NCBI GenBank assembly: GCA_023460085.1
Contig: JAEWRI010000034.1
Span: 49,244 to 113,243 of the forward strand
DNA length: 64,000 nt
Direction of reading: 5' to 3'
From: Bacillota bacterium
GTDB taxonomy: Bacteria; Bacillota; Clostridia; Christensenellales; SZUA-584
Position numbers and translations under genes: made by a program. Below, piece by piece: positions 1-9,080 of the stretch; position 1 is the stretch's first letter, and every line of letters starts with the position of its first letter. The notes under the pieces were generated by a model. The model had not been told where the DNA came from. It was given only the letters and a program-made list of their open reading frames with translations, and made no database searches.

Positions 1-2
1 CC

Positions 3-320
3 GTGGCTACCAACCAGCGCGTGCAATGGGCGGGGCTCTCCCCGGACGACTTCGAGTATATCTCGTATTACGTCAATTCCGGCTGGTGCAAGCCCAGCCC
101 GGACTACTTCCGCGAAATACTGCGCAACACGGGCCTTCACGCGGAGGAATGCTACATCGTCGGCAACGATGTACGAGAGGACATGGGTGCCGTGGCGCTG
201 GGGTTCGAGGGCTTTCTCGTAACCAGCCAGCTCATTGGGAAACTGGAGGACGCGCCTGAATGCAAAAAGGGAGATTATTCGGCGCTGGCAGAGTTCGTAA
301 AGGGTCTGCCGGAGATCTAA
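3..320 (+). CDS. HAD-superfamily hydrolase, C-terminal part
   Basis: The reading frame is already open at the left edge, so the gene starts outside the window and only about 105 residues remain. Visible are a KPSPDYF segment, which supplies the motif III lysine of haloacid dehalogenase-like phosphatases, and VGNDVREDMGA, the motif IV acidic pair that binds Mg2+. The nucleophile motif DxDGT must lie upstream. The family removes phosphate from small metabolites, and the substrate cannot be told from this piece. Its end overlaps the pth start by 61 bases, suggesting translational coupling. The GTG at position 3 is not a reliable start. Confidence 0.8.
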   Translation: MATNQRVQWAGLSPDDFEYISYYVNSGWCKPSPDYFREILRNTGLHAEECYIVGNDVREDMGAVALGFEGFLVTSQLIGKLEDAPECKKGDYSALAEFVKGLPEI

Positions 321-877
321 AAAGCGAATACTATATCATCGGACTGGGAAACCCGGGCGGCAAGTACGCGCACACGCGGCATAACGCGGGGTTCGACGTG
401 ATTGCCATACTCTCGCAGCGCCACGGCATTCCGGTGCGCATGCACCGCTTTCAGGCGGCGCTGGGCAAGGGCGAGATTGCGGGCAGGCGCGTGCTGCTGG
501 TGCTGCCGCAGACGTACATGAATAACTCCGGCGAGAGCGTGCGGGAGCTGTGCGCGGCGCTGGGCGCGCGGGCGGATCAGCTGATACTGGTGTATGACGA
601 TGTGGATCTGAAGGAAGGCGCGGTGCGCGTCAAGGCGCGCGGCAGCGCCGGTACGCACAACGGCATGCGCTCTGTGGTCTATCAGTTGCAGACCGACGAG
701 CTTGTGCGCGTGCGCGTGGGCATCGGAAAACCGGACGGCGATATCATCGACCACGTGCTGGGAGAATATAAGGATAAGGAAGCGGCGTTTTCCGGGCTGA
801 CAAAGGCGGCGGACGCGGTGGAAATCATACTGAAGGAGGGCGTGCTGGAGGCGCAGAACCGCTGCAACGGATCATGA
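260..877 (+). CDS. pth: Peptidyl-tRNA hydrolase
   Basis: Recycles peptidyl-tRNA released from stalled ribosomes. The family signature IGLGNPGGKY is followed by HTRHNAGF with the catalytic His, and further in come TYMNNSGESV, the general-base Asp region VYDDVDL and GSAGTHNGMRS. The 205 residues slightly exceed the usual ~190 because translation from ATG 260 adds about 23 residues before the conserved core. No other in-frame start lies between, and GGAGG at 245-249 is well placed, so I keep this start. It overlaps the HAD gene upstream and mfd downstream (ATGA at 874-877), so these three genes are probably one operon. Confidence 0.93.
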   Translation: MQKGRLFGAGRVRKGSAGDLKSEYYIIGLGNPGGKYAHTRHNAGFDVIAILSQRHGIPVRMHRFQAALGKGEIAGRRVLLVLPQTYMNNSGESVRELCAALGARADQLILVYDDVDLKEGAVRVKARGSAGTHNGMRSVVYQLQTDELVRVRVGIGKPDGDIIDHVLGEYKDKEAAFSGLTKAADAVEIILKEGVLEAQNRCNGS

Positions 878-3800
878 GGATTGCCGATCACATCGCGCAG
901 CTCGAAGAGTTTGCGAAGCTGCTGGATAACATACGGGCAGGGAAGCTTCCCTGCTCGATTTTTGGCGTTGCCGACAGCGTGAAGCCGCACTTCGCTTCCG
1001 CGCTGCATTCGTGTACCCAAAGGCCCGTCGTCGTGGTATGCGCGACGGATGAGGACGCGCAGCGTCATGCCGAAGGGGACGCAAGCGCAGTGTTTCTGCC
1101 GCGCCGGGCGCTGCAGCTGCGCGCGTCGGTGGCGCGGAGCCGGGAGCGCATGTTCGCGCGCATCGAGGCGCTCTCCAGGCTGCTCTGCGGGGACGCGCGC
1201 GTCGTTTTTGCCAGCGAGGAAGCGCTGGACGCGCGGCTGCCCGCGCCGGAGGATTTCCGCGCCGCGCATCTCACGCTGCGCGAGGGCGACGTGATGCCGC
1301 CGGAGCAGCTGATGGAAAAGCTGGTACTGGCGGGCTACGAGCGTACGATGACCGTGGAGGCTGCCGGACAGGCGGCGCGCCGCGGCGAGGTGTTCGACGT
1401 GTTCTGCCCCGGCGCCCCCGCACCGCTCCGCATCGATTTTTTCGATGACTTGGTGGAGAGCATCGCCGAGTTTGACCCGGGCACGCAGCGGCGCAGCCGC
1501 AAGCGCAGAGCGGAGGCCGTGCTGCCGCCCGCGGTGGAGCTGGTGCTGGGCGAGAAGGCCGCGGACCGCGCGAGGGGCTACTTTGCTTCCGCGAAGCCCG
1601 AAACCGAGGTGCTGGCTCAGCGCTTCCGCAACTACGAGGAACAGCTTTCCAAACGGCGCTGGTTCGAGGACATTGAGAGCTACGCTTTCGCGTGCGCCGA
1701 TGCGGACCTGCTGCAATATCTGCCGGATGCCGTGGTGGTATTCGACGAATACAAACGGATCGCGGAGATGACGGAGGACCGCACGGAAGCGTTCGGGAAG
1801 TCGCTCTCCGCGCTCATCGAAAGCGGCGAGGGCGTGGAGGCGCAGCGCGGGCTGTACCTGCCGCCGGTGCGGCAGCGCGCAAAAGGGCGTGACGTACTGG
1901 AACTGTGCGTCATCAGCCGCTCCGCAGAGATTTCCGCGAAGAGCGAGCTGGGCTTTCAGACGCGCGGGGCGCTCTCGTACAACCGCAAGCTGGAGCTGCT
2001 GGCGGAGGACGTGCAGGCGCGCGTCAAAAACGGCTGGCGCGTGTATCTGCTGTGCGGCGGCGCGCAGCGCGCGGAAAAGCTGTCGCCTGTGCTCTCCGAC
2101 AAGACGCTGATGGTGCCCGTCATCGCCGACGGGCGCGAGCTGAAGCACGGCGAGGCGGGCATCTACGCCGGCAAGCTGCCCTCCGGCTTTGAGCTCACGA
2201 CACATAAGACGTATTTCCTGGGCGAACACGAGATCTACGGCTTCGCGAAGAAGCGCAAGCCGGTCTCCGCGGCGCGCCGTATGGACATATTCACCGACCT
2301 CAAGGTGGGCGACATCATCATCCATGACGTACACGGCAAGGGGCGCTTCGTGCGGCTGGTGAAGCGCGAGCTGCAGGGCATCGTGCGCGAGTACATGGAG
2401 CTGGAGTACCGCGACGGCGACAAGCTGTTTATCCCGACCGACCAGATAGACCGCGTGCAGAAGTACGTGGGCGGCGACAACGAGCGTCTCAGCAAGCTGG
2501 GCGGCAAGGAGTGGAGCCAGACCAAGGCGCGCGTCAAGGCCTCCGTCAAGGAGCTCGCGGAGGATCTCATCGGCATCTACAGCGAGCGGACAGCGGGCAA
2601 GGGCTTCGTTTACGGTGAGGACACGGTGTGGCAGCGCCAGTTCGAGGAGGGTTTTCCGTACGACGAAACCGAGGGGCAGCTGCGGAGCATCGAGGAGATC
2701 AAGCAGGATATGCGCAGCGACAAGGTGATGGATCGGCTGCTGCTGGGCGACGTGGGCTACGGAAAAACCGAGGTGGCCATGCGCGCGTGCTTCAAGGCCG
2801 TGATGGAAGGCCGCCAGTGCGCGGTGCTGGTGCCGACCACGCTGCTGGCGAGGCAGCATTTTCATACATTTCAGGAGCGCTTCTCCGATTTCGCGGTGAA
2901 GATTGCGCAGCTGTCGCGCTTCGTATCGGCGGGAGATCAGCAGGCCGCGCTGGCCGGTCTGCGTGACGGCACCATCGACGTCGTCATCGGTACGCACCGG
3001 CTGCTCTCGAAGGATGTGGTGTACAAGGATCTCGGGCTGCTCGTCATCGACGAGGAACAGCGTTTCGGCGTATCGCACAAGGAACGCATCAAGGATTTAA
3101 AGCGCACGGTGGACGTGCTGACGCTTTCCGCCACGCCCATACCGCGCACGCTGCAGATGTCGCTGACGGGTATCCGCGACATGAGCACCATCGACACGCC
3201 GCCCGAGGAGCGCCGCGCGCCCGAGAGCTATGTGATGGAGTATTCCGGCCAGCTGGTGCGCGACGCGGTGATGAAGGAGATGGAGCGCGGCGGGCAGGTA
3301 TACTTCGTGTGCCGGCAGATAGGGCAGATAGACAAGCTGGCGGGTGACCTGCGCCACTGGGTGCCGGAAGCGCGCGTTACCGCGGCACACGGGCGCATGG
3401 GCGAGGACGCCATGGAACGGGTGATGATGGCCTACCTTGCGGGCGAGTTCGACGTGCTGCTCTGCACGACGATCATCGAGTCGGGCATTGATATCCCCAA
3501 TGTCAACACGCTCATCATCTACGAAGCGGACAAATACGGGCTCGCGCAGCTGTATCAGCTGAAGGGCCGCGTGGGGCGCTCCACGAAGACCTCCTACGCA
3601 TACCTGACCTACGTGCCGGGAGTACGCATGACGCCCGACGCCGAGAGAAGGCTCCAGACCATCTCCGAATTCACTGAGCTGGGCGCGGGCTTCAAAATCG
3701 CCATGCGCGATCTCGAAATCCGCGGCGCGGGCAACATGCTGGGCCCGGAGCAGTCCGGTCAGATGGCGGCGGTCGGTTACGACATGTACTGCCGTCTGAT

Positions 3801-4302
3801 GCGCGAGGCGGTTGCGGAGCTGCGCGGTAAGCGTGTAGAGCGTATTGCCGATACATCGGTGGAGATTCGCGTTTCGGCGCACGTACCGCCGGAATACATC
3901 GGCGATGAGATGCTGCGCATTGAAGCGTACAAGAAGATTGCCGCGGTGGACGGCATGCAGACCGCGAAGCGCGTGCGCGAGGAATTGACCGACCGGTACG
4001 GCGAGCCGCCGAGGCCCGTGGAGAACCTGATCCTCATTTCACTGATCAAAGGCTTTGCGGCACGCGCGGGGCTTGCTTCTGTGACGCGCGCCGGCAAGGT
4101 TTACACGCTCAAATACGGGCCGGAGCGCGGACCGGATGTGAATAGATTGCTAAGCGTACTTGCGCAATACGAGGATGTGGCGCAGCTGAAAGCGGCCGAA
4201 CCGCCATATATTGTGCTGCGTCCCAAGGACGGCAGCATCGACGAATTACTGCGTTTTCTCAAGGACATCAGGCGTTGCATAATTGACGGGCATCAAGTAT
4301 AA
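874..4302 (+). CDS. mfd: Transcription-repair coupling factor Mfd
   Basis: ATP-driven translocase that pushes stalled RNA polymerase off DNA lesions and recruits UvrA. It has 1142 residues, full length for the family. In order: UvrB-like N-terminal domains, a CarD-like RNA-polymerase-interacting domain at about 470-532 (VGDIIIHDVHGKGRF), Walker A LLLGDVGYGKTE at about 622, a DEEQ box near 726 (VIDEEQRFGV), helicase motifs with SATPIPRT and the motif VI segment KGRVGRS, and the C-terminal TRCF domain. ATG 874 overlaps the pth stop, which implies coupled translation. The gene holds the promoter of the next gene in its last codons. Confidence 0.97.
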   Translation: MRIADHIAQLEEFAKLLDNIRAGKLPCSIFGVADSVKPHFASALHSCTQRPVVVVCATDEDAQRHAEGDASAVFLPRRALQLRASVARSRERMFARIEALSRLLCGDARVVFASEEALDARLPAPEDFRAAHLTLREGDVMPPEQLMEKLVLAGYERTMTVEAAGQAARRGEVFDVFCPGAPAPLRIDFFDDLVESIAEFDPGTQRRSRKRRAEAVLPPAVELVLGEKAADRARGYFASAKPETEVLAQRFRNYEEQLSKRRWFEDIESYAFACADADLLQYLPDAVVVFDEYKRIAEMTEDRTEAFGKSLSALIESGEGVEAQRGLYLPPVRQRAKGRDVLELCVISRSAEISAKSELGFQTRGALSYNRKLELLAEDVQARVKNGWRVYLLCGGAQRAEKLSPVLSDKTLMVPVIADGRELKHGEAGIYAGKLPSGFELTTHKTYFLGEHEIYGFAKKRKPVSAARRMDIFTDLKVGDIIIHDVHGKGRFVRLVKRELQGIVREYMELEYRDGDKLFIPTDQIDRVQKYVGGDNERLSKLGGKEWSQTKARVKASVKELAEDLIGIYSERTAGKGFVYGEDTVWQRQFEEGFPYDETEGQLRSIEEIKQDMRSDKVMDRLLLGDVGYGKTEVAMRACFKAVMEGRQCAVLVPTTLLARQHFHTFQERFSDFAVKIAQLSRFVSAGDQQAALAGLRDGTIDVVIGTHRLLSKDVVYKDLGLLVIDEEQRFGVSHKERIKDLKRTVDVLTLSATPIPRTLQMSLTGIRDMSTIDTPPEERRAPESYVMEYSGQLVRDAVMKEMERGGQVYFVCRQIGQIDKLAGDLRHWVPEARVTAAHGRMGEDAMERVMMAYLAGEFDVLLCTTIIESGIDIPNVNTLIIYEADKYGLAQLYQLKGRVGRSTKTSYAYLTYVPGVRMTPDAERRLQTISEFTELGAGFKIAMRDLEIRGAGNMLGPEQSGQMAAVGYDMYCRLMREAVAELRGKRVERIADTSVEIRVSAHVPPEYIGDEMLRIEAYKKIAAVDGMQTAKRVREELTDRYGEPPRPVENLILISLIKGFAARAGLASVTRAGKVYTLKYGPERGPDVNRLLSVLAQYEDVAQLKAAEPPYIVLRPKDGSIDELLRFLKDIRRCIIDGHQV

Positions 4303-4303
4303 T
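4275..4303 (+). promoter_or_regulatory. Probable sigma-A promoter of the foldase lipoprotein gene
   Basis: TTGCAT at 4275-4280, a 17-base spacer, then a perfect TATAAT at 4298-4303. It overlaps the final codons of mfd and sits about 48 bases before the ATG at 4351, so the lipoprotein gene probably has its own promoter in addition to read-through. Confidence 0.6.
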
Positions 4304-4350
4304 AGTTCGGATAGAGCCAAAAACGGGGCTGTTGGGAGGAAGTACAAACG

Positions 4351-5820
4351 ATGAGAAGGTTCAGATTCGTTGCGCTGGCGCTGGTGTGCATGCTGCTGTT
4401 TTCGGGATGCTCGCTTGTAAGCGTCGATCAGGAAAGGGTCGATAATCAGGTAGTCGCCACCGTAAACGGCGTGCAGATACTGAAGAAAGAAATCAGTGAA
4501 GACCAGGTCAAATATAACGTAGAAATGTCGCTTTACTATACCTACGGCATGACCTCTGAGGACTTGGACGCGGACGAACTGGCACAGATGTACCAGGACG
4601 CGCGGGAAGCCATGCTTAAAAATCTGGTGCTCAACGAGGTGCTGCTGCAGAAGGCCAAAGAGATGAACTTTGCGCTGACCGAAGAGGAATTGGCGGAGAA
4701 CCGTACGCAGGCCGATGAGTACTACAAGAGCGTGATGGACGGCTTCATCGAGGACGCGGTTGCCACGCCCACACCGGAGCCCACGGAGACGCCTTCCGCG
4801 ACAGCTGCGGCGACGCCCAGCGCGACGCCTACGGCAACGCCGACCGCGACACCCACGGAGACGCCTTCCGGGACGGCTGAGACGAGCGGCACGACGGAAA
4901 GCGCGGTTTCGGCCACGCCGACGGCCACGCCCACCGCGACGCCGACGGCTACGCCTACGCCCAGTCCTACCGCGACGCCCAGCCCGACACCCACACCGTC
5001 GCTGAACGCGTTTCAGCAGGCTGAAGTGAGCGATAATTATGCGGAATACGTCGCGACCTATGGTTCGGCGGACGATTACTATCAGGAACTCAATGAGAGT
5101 GACCTGATTAAGAAGCTGACGGATTGGATTGACGAGCAGGCTGTGGTGACTGACGAGCAGGCAAAAACATGGTACGATACCATGCTGGAGCAGCAGACAG
5201 CGGCTGTCAAGGAAGACGTATCCGTTTTTGAGGACTATATACAAGGCAATAACATCGTCACCTACGTGCCGGAGGATACCGTCGCGGTGAAGCAGGTGCT
5301 GCTTAAGTTCCCCGATGCTGACCTGGTGGAGGAAGCCCAGGCGCTGTATACCAACGACCAGAAAGAGATGGCGTGGGAGCTGCTTCAGCCGCAGATCGAA
5401 GCGCTGATGCCGATTGCGGAGGAAGTGCAGCAGCGGCTGCTGAACGGAGAGAATATCGACGACCTGATTGCGGAGCTGGGCGAAGATCCGGGCATGGATT
5501 CCAGCCCGGGGAAGACCTACGGTTATCTGGTCAGCGAGTCGACCACGGCGTACGTAGAGGAATTCAGTCAGGCGGCGCTGGGCTTGAAGGCGATTGGCGA
5601 CGTTTCCGCACCGACGGTAACGTATATGGGCATACACGTGCTGGAGTGCATCAACACGTATAAAGCCGGCGCGGTGGCGTTCGATGATATCAAGGAGAAG
5701 ATAAAGACCGCGCTGCTGCCCGACGCGCAGGACGCCAAGTATGACGAACTGACGCAGCAGTGGCTGGACGCGGCGGACGTCACCTATTACTACGACAGGC
5801 TGAACAGCCACAACGACTGA
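4351..5820 (+). CDS. PrsA/SurA-like peptidyl-prolyl isomerase lipoprotein
   Basis: An extracytoplasmic folding factor of the PrsA/SurA group, 489 residues. The N-terminus (MRRFRF, hydrophobic stretch, LLFSGC) is a lipoprotein signal with a lipobox, so the mature protein is anchored by its Cys to the outer face of the membrane. A SurA-N-type helical chaperone region follows (VATVNGVQILKKEI). A Thr-Pro-rich stretch of about 80 residues then interrupts it, and the helical region resumes. The C-terminal half is a parvulin-like PPIase domain (about 310-440: VKQVLLKF, GYLVSE, YMGIHVLECI). The GGAGGA before ATG 4351 fixes the start. The parvulin call rests on weak motifs, since these domains diverge strongly in Clostridia. 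Confidence 0.8.
   Translation: MRRFRFVALALVCMLLFSGCSLVSVDQERVDNQVVATVNGVQILKKEISEDQVKYNVEMSLYYTYGMTSEDLDADELAQMYQDAREAMLKNLVLNEVLLQKAKEMNFALTEEELAENRTQADEYYKSVMDGFIEDAVATPTPEPTETPSATAAATPSATPTATPTATPTETPSGTAETSGTTESAVSATPTATPTATPTATPTPSPTATPSPTPTPSLNAFQQAEVSDNYAEYVATYGSADDYYQELNESDLIKKLTDWIDEQAVVTDEQAKTWYDTMLEQQTAAVKEDVSVFEDYIQGNNIVTYVPEDTVAVKQVLLKFPDADLVEEAQALYTNDQKEMAWELLQPQIEALMPIAEEVQQRLLNGENIDDLIAELGEDPGMDSSPGKTYGYLVSESTTAYVEEFSQAALGLKAIGDVSAPTVTYMGIHVLECINTYKAGAVAFDDIKEKIKTALLPDAQDAKYDELTQQWLDAADVTYYYDRLNSHND
4765..5001 (+). repeat. Low-complexity Thr-Pro-Ala coding repeat
   Basis: Roughly 80 codons made almost only of Thr, Pro, Ala and Ser (units such as ATPT and TPTP), encoded by repeated ACG/CC/GC triplets. 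It lies inside the foldase lipoprotein gene, between two predicted helical parts of the chaperone domain. Such stretches are typical of surface-exposed flexible linkers and are prone to slippage, so the repeat number may vary between strains. Confidence 0.85.
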
Positions 5821-5830
5821 GCTGTGCCGG

Positions 5831-5860
5831 AAAGCGCACTGGAAACGGTGCGCTTTTTTT
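5831..5860 (+). terminator. Intrinsic terminator after the foldase gene
   Basis: AAAGCGCAC (5831-5839) pairs with GTGCGCTTT (5848-5856) around an 8-base loop, and the T run continues to 5860. It lies 10 bases after the stop codon. Confidence 0.85.
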
Positions 5861-5889
5861 GACGCGGCAGACAAGGGAGGCGAAAGACA

Positions 5890-6360
5890 ATGAGAAGAAA
5901 AGAACGGCGGATGGATGACGCGGATGCTTCCGCGCTGCTGAGAGAAGGAACATTCGGTGTGCTGTCTCTGACGGACACGGACGGCGCGCCTTATGGGGTG
6001 CCGCTGAACTATGCTTTTCTGGAGGACGAAGGCACGCTGCTGTTTCATTGTGCGCGGACGGGCCGCAAGCTGGACTGCATCCGTCATGAAAGCCGTGTGG
6101 CGTTTACGGTGGTAGGCCGCTGGGATGTGGACGCGCCGCGCTTTACCACGCGATATTCCAGTGTAATCGTGCAGGGACGCGCAAGCTTCGTGGAAACAGA
6201 GGACGAATTGCGCAAGAGGTTACGCCAGCTGTGCGAGGCGCTTGTCCCCGGGCAGGCGCGCACTGAGGAAGTGATCGAAAAATACCTGCCAAGGGTGGCG
6301 GTTGTCCGTGTGGACATTGAAAGCATCAGCGGCAAGGCGAATCGCGGGGAGGACGAATGA
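5890..6360 (+). CDS. Pyridoxamine 5'-phosphate oxidase-like flavin-binding protein
   Basis: 156 residues matching the NimA/PNPOx-like split-barrel flavoproteins of anaerobes. An early GTFGVLSLTDTDGAPYGVPL strand pair is followed by LLFHCARTGRKLDCIRHESRVAFTV, where the H and the GRK-type loop are the usual FMN phosphate contacts. These proteins bind FMN or heme. Some reduce nitroimidazoles but most substrates are unknown, so no reaction is assigned. GGGAGG about ten bases upstream supports ATG 5890, and ATG 5911 is an alternative. The stop overlaps the gpsA start (ATGA at 6357-6360), so the two are co-translated. Confidence 0.8.
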   Translation: MRRKERRMDDADASALLREGTFGVLSLTDTDGAPYGVPLNYAFLEDEGTLLFHCARTGRKLDCIRHESRVAFTVVGRWDVDAPRFTTRYSSVIVQGRASFVETEDELRKRLRQLCEALVPGQARTEEVIEKYLPRVAVVRVDIESISGKANRGEDE

Positions 6361-7316
6361 GGGTATCGGTGCTCGGCTGTGGCCGGTGGGGGGCGTTTCT
6401 TGCGTGGTATCTCTCGCGCTGCGGCTTCGACGTGATGATGTGGGGGCGCCCGGAGTCCCAGAACCTGCGGAGGCTTCGTGAAACGCGTGCGAATGAGTAT
6501 CTGACGCTGCCCGAAGACATCGCGCTGACTGATGATTTGGCAGCCGCTGCGGCCCACGCGAAGACGATTGTCGTTTCTGTGGACGCACAGGGGCTGCGCG
6601 ATTTGCTGACGAAACTGGCATTGTGCGGCATAGACGGCAAGCCCGTGGTGCTGTGCATCAAAGGGCTGGAACAGCGGACGGGCCAGCGGCTCAGCATCGT
6701 CGCGGAAGAAACCATCGGTGACGCGTCGCGCGTGGCGGTGTGGCTGGGGCCGGGGCACGTGCAGGATTTTACGGCGGGTATACCGGGCTGTATGGTCATC
6801 GACTCGGCGAACCACAAGCTGACGCGCACGCTCTGCGATAAGTTTTCATCCCGGCAGCTTCGCTTTTACTACGGCACCGATATTGTGGGCAGCGAGGTGG
6901 GTGCGGCGGCGAAGAACGTGGTGGGCATCGCGGCGGGGATGCTGGACGGCCTGCGCATGCCGAGCCTGAAGGGCGCGCTGATGGCGCGGGGTACGCGCGA
7001 GGTGGCGCGTCTGATTGCCGCGATGGGCGGCGACGCGCTCTCCGTCTATGGGCTCTGCCACCTGGGGGATTATGAAGCCACGCTGTTTTCTCCCTACAGC
7101 CATAACCGTCAGTACGGCGAGCTGTTTATACAGGGTAAGAAGCTGGACAGGCTTGCGGAAGGCGTATATACGACGCGCGCGCTGGTGACGCTGTCCAAGA
7201 AGCTAGGTGTTGATATGCCCATCGCACGGGCGGTTTATGATATGCTCTTTGAAGGGCGCACGCCCTCGGAATGCTTCGACAGCCTGTTCATGCGCAGCCG
7301 AAAACGCGAGTTCTGA
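6357..7316 (+). CDS. gpsA: NAD(P)-dependent glycerol-3-phosphate dehydrogenase
   Basis: Converts dihydroxyacetone phosphate to sn-glycerol-3-phosphate for membrane phospholipids. The N-terminal Rossmann motif is VSVLGCGRWGAFLA. The catalytic lysine lies in the GAAAKNVVGIAAG segment near residue 185, and the C-terminal substrate domain shows RGTREVARL, GLGD-like CHLGDYEATLFS and an NRQYGE segment. At 319 residues it is close to the family's usual ~330. It starts inside the preceding stop codon. The neighbouring region encodes an enzyme resembling the opposite-stereochemistry glycerol-1-phosphate dehydrogenase, which is notable. Confidence 0.9.
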   Translation: MRVSVLGCGRWGAFLAWYLSRCGFDVMMWGRPESQNLRRLRETRANEYLTLPEDIALTDDLAAAAAHAKTIVVSVDAQGLRDLLTKLALCGIDGKPVVLCIKGLEQRTGQRLSIVAEETIGDASRVAVWLGPGHVQDFTAGIPGCMVIDSANHKLTRTLCDKFSSRQLRFYYGTDIVGSEVGAAAKNVVGIAAGMLDGLRMPSLKGALMARGTREVARLIAAMGGDALSVYGLCHLGDYEATLFSPYSHNRQYGELFIQGKKLDRLAEGVYTTRALVTLSKKLGVDMPIARAVYDMLFEGRTPSECFDSLFMRSRKREF

Positions 7317-7323
7317 CACCTCG

Positions 7324-8943
7324 TCATTCCGTTTTTGCAGAACTTCTGTATTCCCGCGCATGATGATAGGCATCCGCGAAAACCCGCGCGATTGCGTCCA
7401 TTGCGGCGGTCTCGCTATGCTCCCAAAATCTTGAGCCGATCGCTTTACAGCCAAGCAGCGCGCCCCGGCTTCCGTTCAGGCAGGGGATGGGCGCAAGAAC
7501 CACGGAACGCAAGCCCTCCGCGGCGGCGGCCCTTGCAAGCGCGGAGCAATCCTCCGAGGTATCGTTGATGGCGGCGGGTGCGCGTCGTACAGCTTGCAGC
7601 GCCGCTTCGCGCAGCGCGCCGTTCCGGGAGACAATGGAACGCGGCAGTCCGCTTTCCAGCCACTCGTATGTCCGGATATCCGCTTCCTCACGGAAAATAG
7701 CGCAGGCTCTGTCCAGACACAAAAGATGGGAGACCTCTTGTAACGCCTTGTCCGCGTAAGCGTCGAACCCCTGCGCGCCTGCGCGGAGAAACCCGCAGGA
7801 GATGTCCGCGAGCGTTTCCTTCTGCGAAAGAATATCCTGAAGTGCCTCGTCGTACTCCGTCAGTACGCGCACGTTCTCTGCAAGGTTGCTTTCCGTTCGT
7901 ATGTGCAGGTATGCGCTCATGATGGATGCCGCAGTTCCTCTCGTCAGGCTGATTTCTGCGGTGGTCCATGCACGGGGCCCATGGGTTTGCACCAGGCAGA
8001 CAAGCCCGAATATCTGGTTTTCACGGCGGATGGGAACCGCGAGCAGGGCATGAACGCCCAGCGCCAGCAGCTCGCGCGAGAACGGAAGATGCTGTTCCCG
8101 GAGGGTGTCGTTGATCACAAGCAGCTTTGTAAGCTGCGCAAAGCCGCGGTCTCTGCTCTGGATATGACCAATGCTCATATAAGAGTCGCTGTCTTCGCGT
8201 GCCCAGCGCGCCTTATGAATGCACAGCGTCTCGGAGTAGTGCTGCAGAATATAGGCCTGATCCACGTTCAGAAGCATGCCCAGATCGCGGTTGAGACCGC
8301 TCAGGCAGCAGTCGAAGCCTGCACTGCCTGCGTCCATGAAATCACTCAGCGCCCCGGAGACAAGGGACTCGAACGAAAGACGGGTGTTGAGCAGCGCCAC
8401 CTGCTGCCGGAGCCGAGCATTTTCAGTCTTAAGCCGGGATTGCCCCCGGATATAATCCGTAATATCGGAACTTGTGCTGATAATACGAACGGTGCGTTCA
8501 TTCGCGACTTGAGGGCAGAGGCGCATGACCAGCATGCGACCGCCGAAATGGCTGTATATGAACTCCACTTCGCAGCGGCGCTGTGCGCACTCGGTGAAAC
8601 GTTCTTGCATGAGCTTTCGAGTATCCGGCATAAATACATCGGCAAGGTCTTTACCGAAGGCTTCCTGGGCGGTTCGTTTCATCATTCGCAATACCAGCGG
8701 ATTGGCATACCGCAGGGTAAAGCCCCCATCCGGCGTGGTATCCCATACGGTGATGGTGTTTTTTGAGCCGCTGCTGACGGCATTGAATACTGAAAGCTCA
8801 ATGGAACCGCCCGGGTAGGCGGTGATGGTTCCGCATTCCTGATACACATATTCTCCGGTATGTGCGCTGTGTTCCAGAAAAGGTCCTGTGAATCCCACTG
8901 TAGGCTGCGTCATCCCCGTTGCATCGTCGTGCATTCGCCCCAT
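7324..8943 (-). CDS. PAS-GAF-GAF sensor protein without an output domain
   Basis: 539-residue soluble protein. A PAS-like domain spans about residues 55-165 (TVWDTTPDGGFTLRYANPL, then IISTSSDITDYIRGQ, which is typical of a PAS end). A short coiled coil follows (LKTENARLRQQVALLNTRL). Two GAF-like domains come next at about 215-350 (DQAYILQHYSE, GVHALLAVPIRREN, FGLVCLVQ) and about 385-525 (LCLDRACAIFREE, LRSVVLAPIPCLNGSRGALLG). I see no histidine kinase, GGDEF, EAL, AAA+ or helix-turn-helix domain, so the output is unknown. It probably acts through a partner. The gene converges on gpsA and diverges from the glycerol-1-phosphate dehydrogenase-like gene. Start ATG 8943 or ATG 8934; a GGGGGAG lies just upstream. 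Confidence 0.75.
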   Translation of the reverse strand: MGRMHDDATGMTQPTVGFTGPFLEHSAHTGEYVYQECGTITAYPGGSIELSVFNAVSSGSKNTITVWDTTPDGGFTLRYANPLVLRMMKRTAQEAFGKDLADVFMPDTRKLMQERFTECAQRRCEVEFIYSHFGGRMLVMRLCPQVANERTVRIISTSSDITDYIRGQSRLKTENARLRQQVALLNTRLSFESLVSGALSDFMDAGSAGFDCCLSGLNRDLGMLLNVDQAYILQHYSETLCIHKARWAREDSDSYMSIGHIQSRDRGFAQLTKLLVINDTLREQHLPFSRELLALGVHALLAVPIRRENQIFGLVCLVQTHGPRAWTTAEISLTRGTAASIMSAYLHIRTESNLAENVRVLTEYDEALQDILSQKETLADISCGFLRAGAQGFDAYADKALQEVSHLLCLDRACAIFREEADIRTYEWLESGLPRSIVSRNGALREAALQAVRRAPAAINDTSEDCSALARAAAAEGLRSVVLAPIPCLNGSRGALLGCKAIGSRFWEHSETAAMDAIARVFADAYHHAREYRSSAKTE

Positions 8944-9080
8944 ACTCCCCCTGTTACTCTATAACGCAATTATCTTTAGAATTATACAATAAATGCTCCT
9001 TTTTTTCATGAATTCGACAAAAATAGTCAATTAGCGCCGTTCAGTAAACTGTCCCTTTGACAGAAAGGAGAATGGGCATT

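Noticed and set aside
682..3078. Long open frame (about 800 codons) on the minus strand
   Set aside because: It is antisense to pth and mfd. Its His/Arg/Leu-rich protein has no recognisable domain and is a by-product of GC-rich codons.
4246..6087. 613-codon minus-strand open frame
   Set aside because: Antisense to the foldase lipoprotein gene. Its Arg-rich stretch is simply the reverse of the Thr-Pro repeat.
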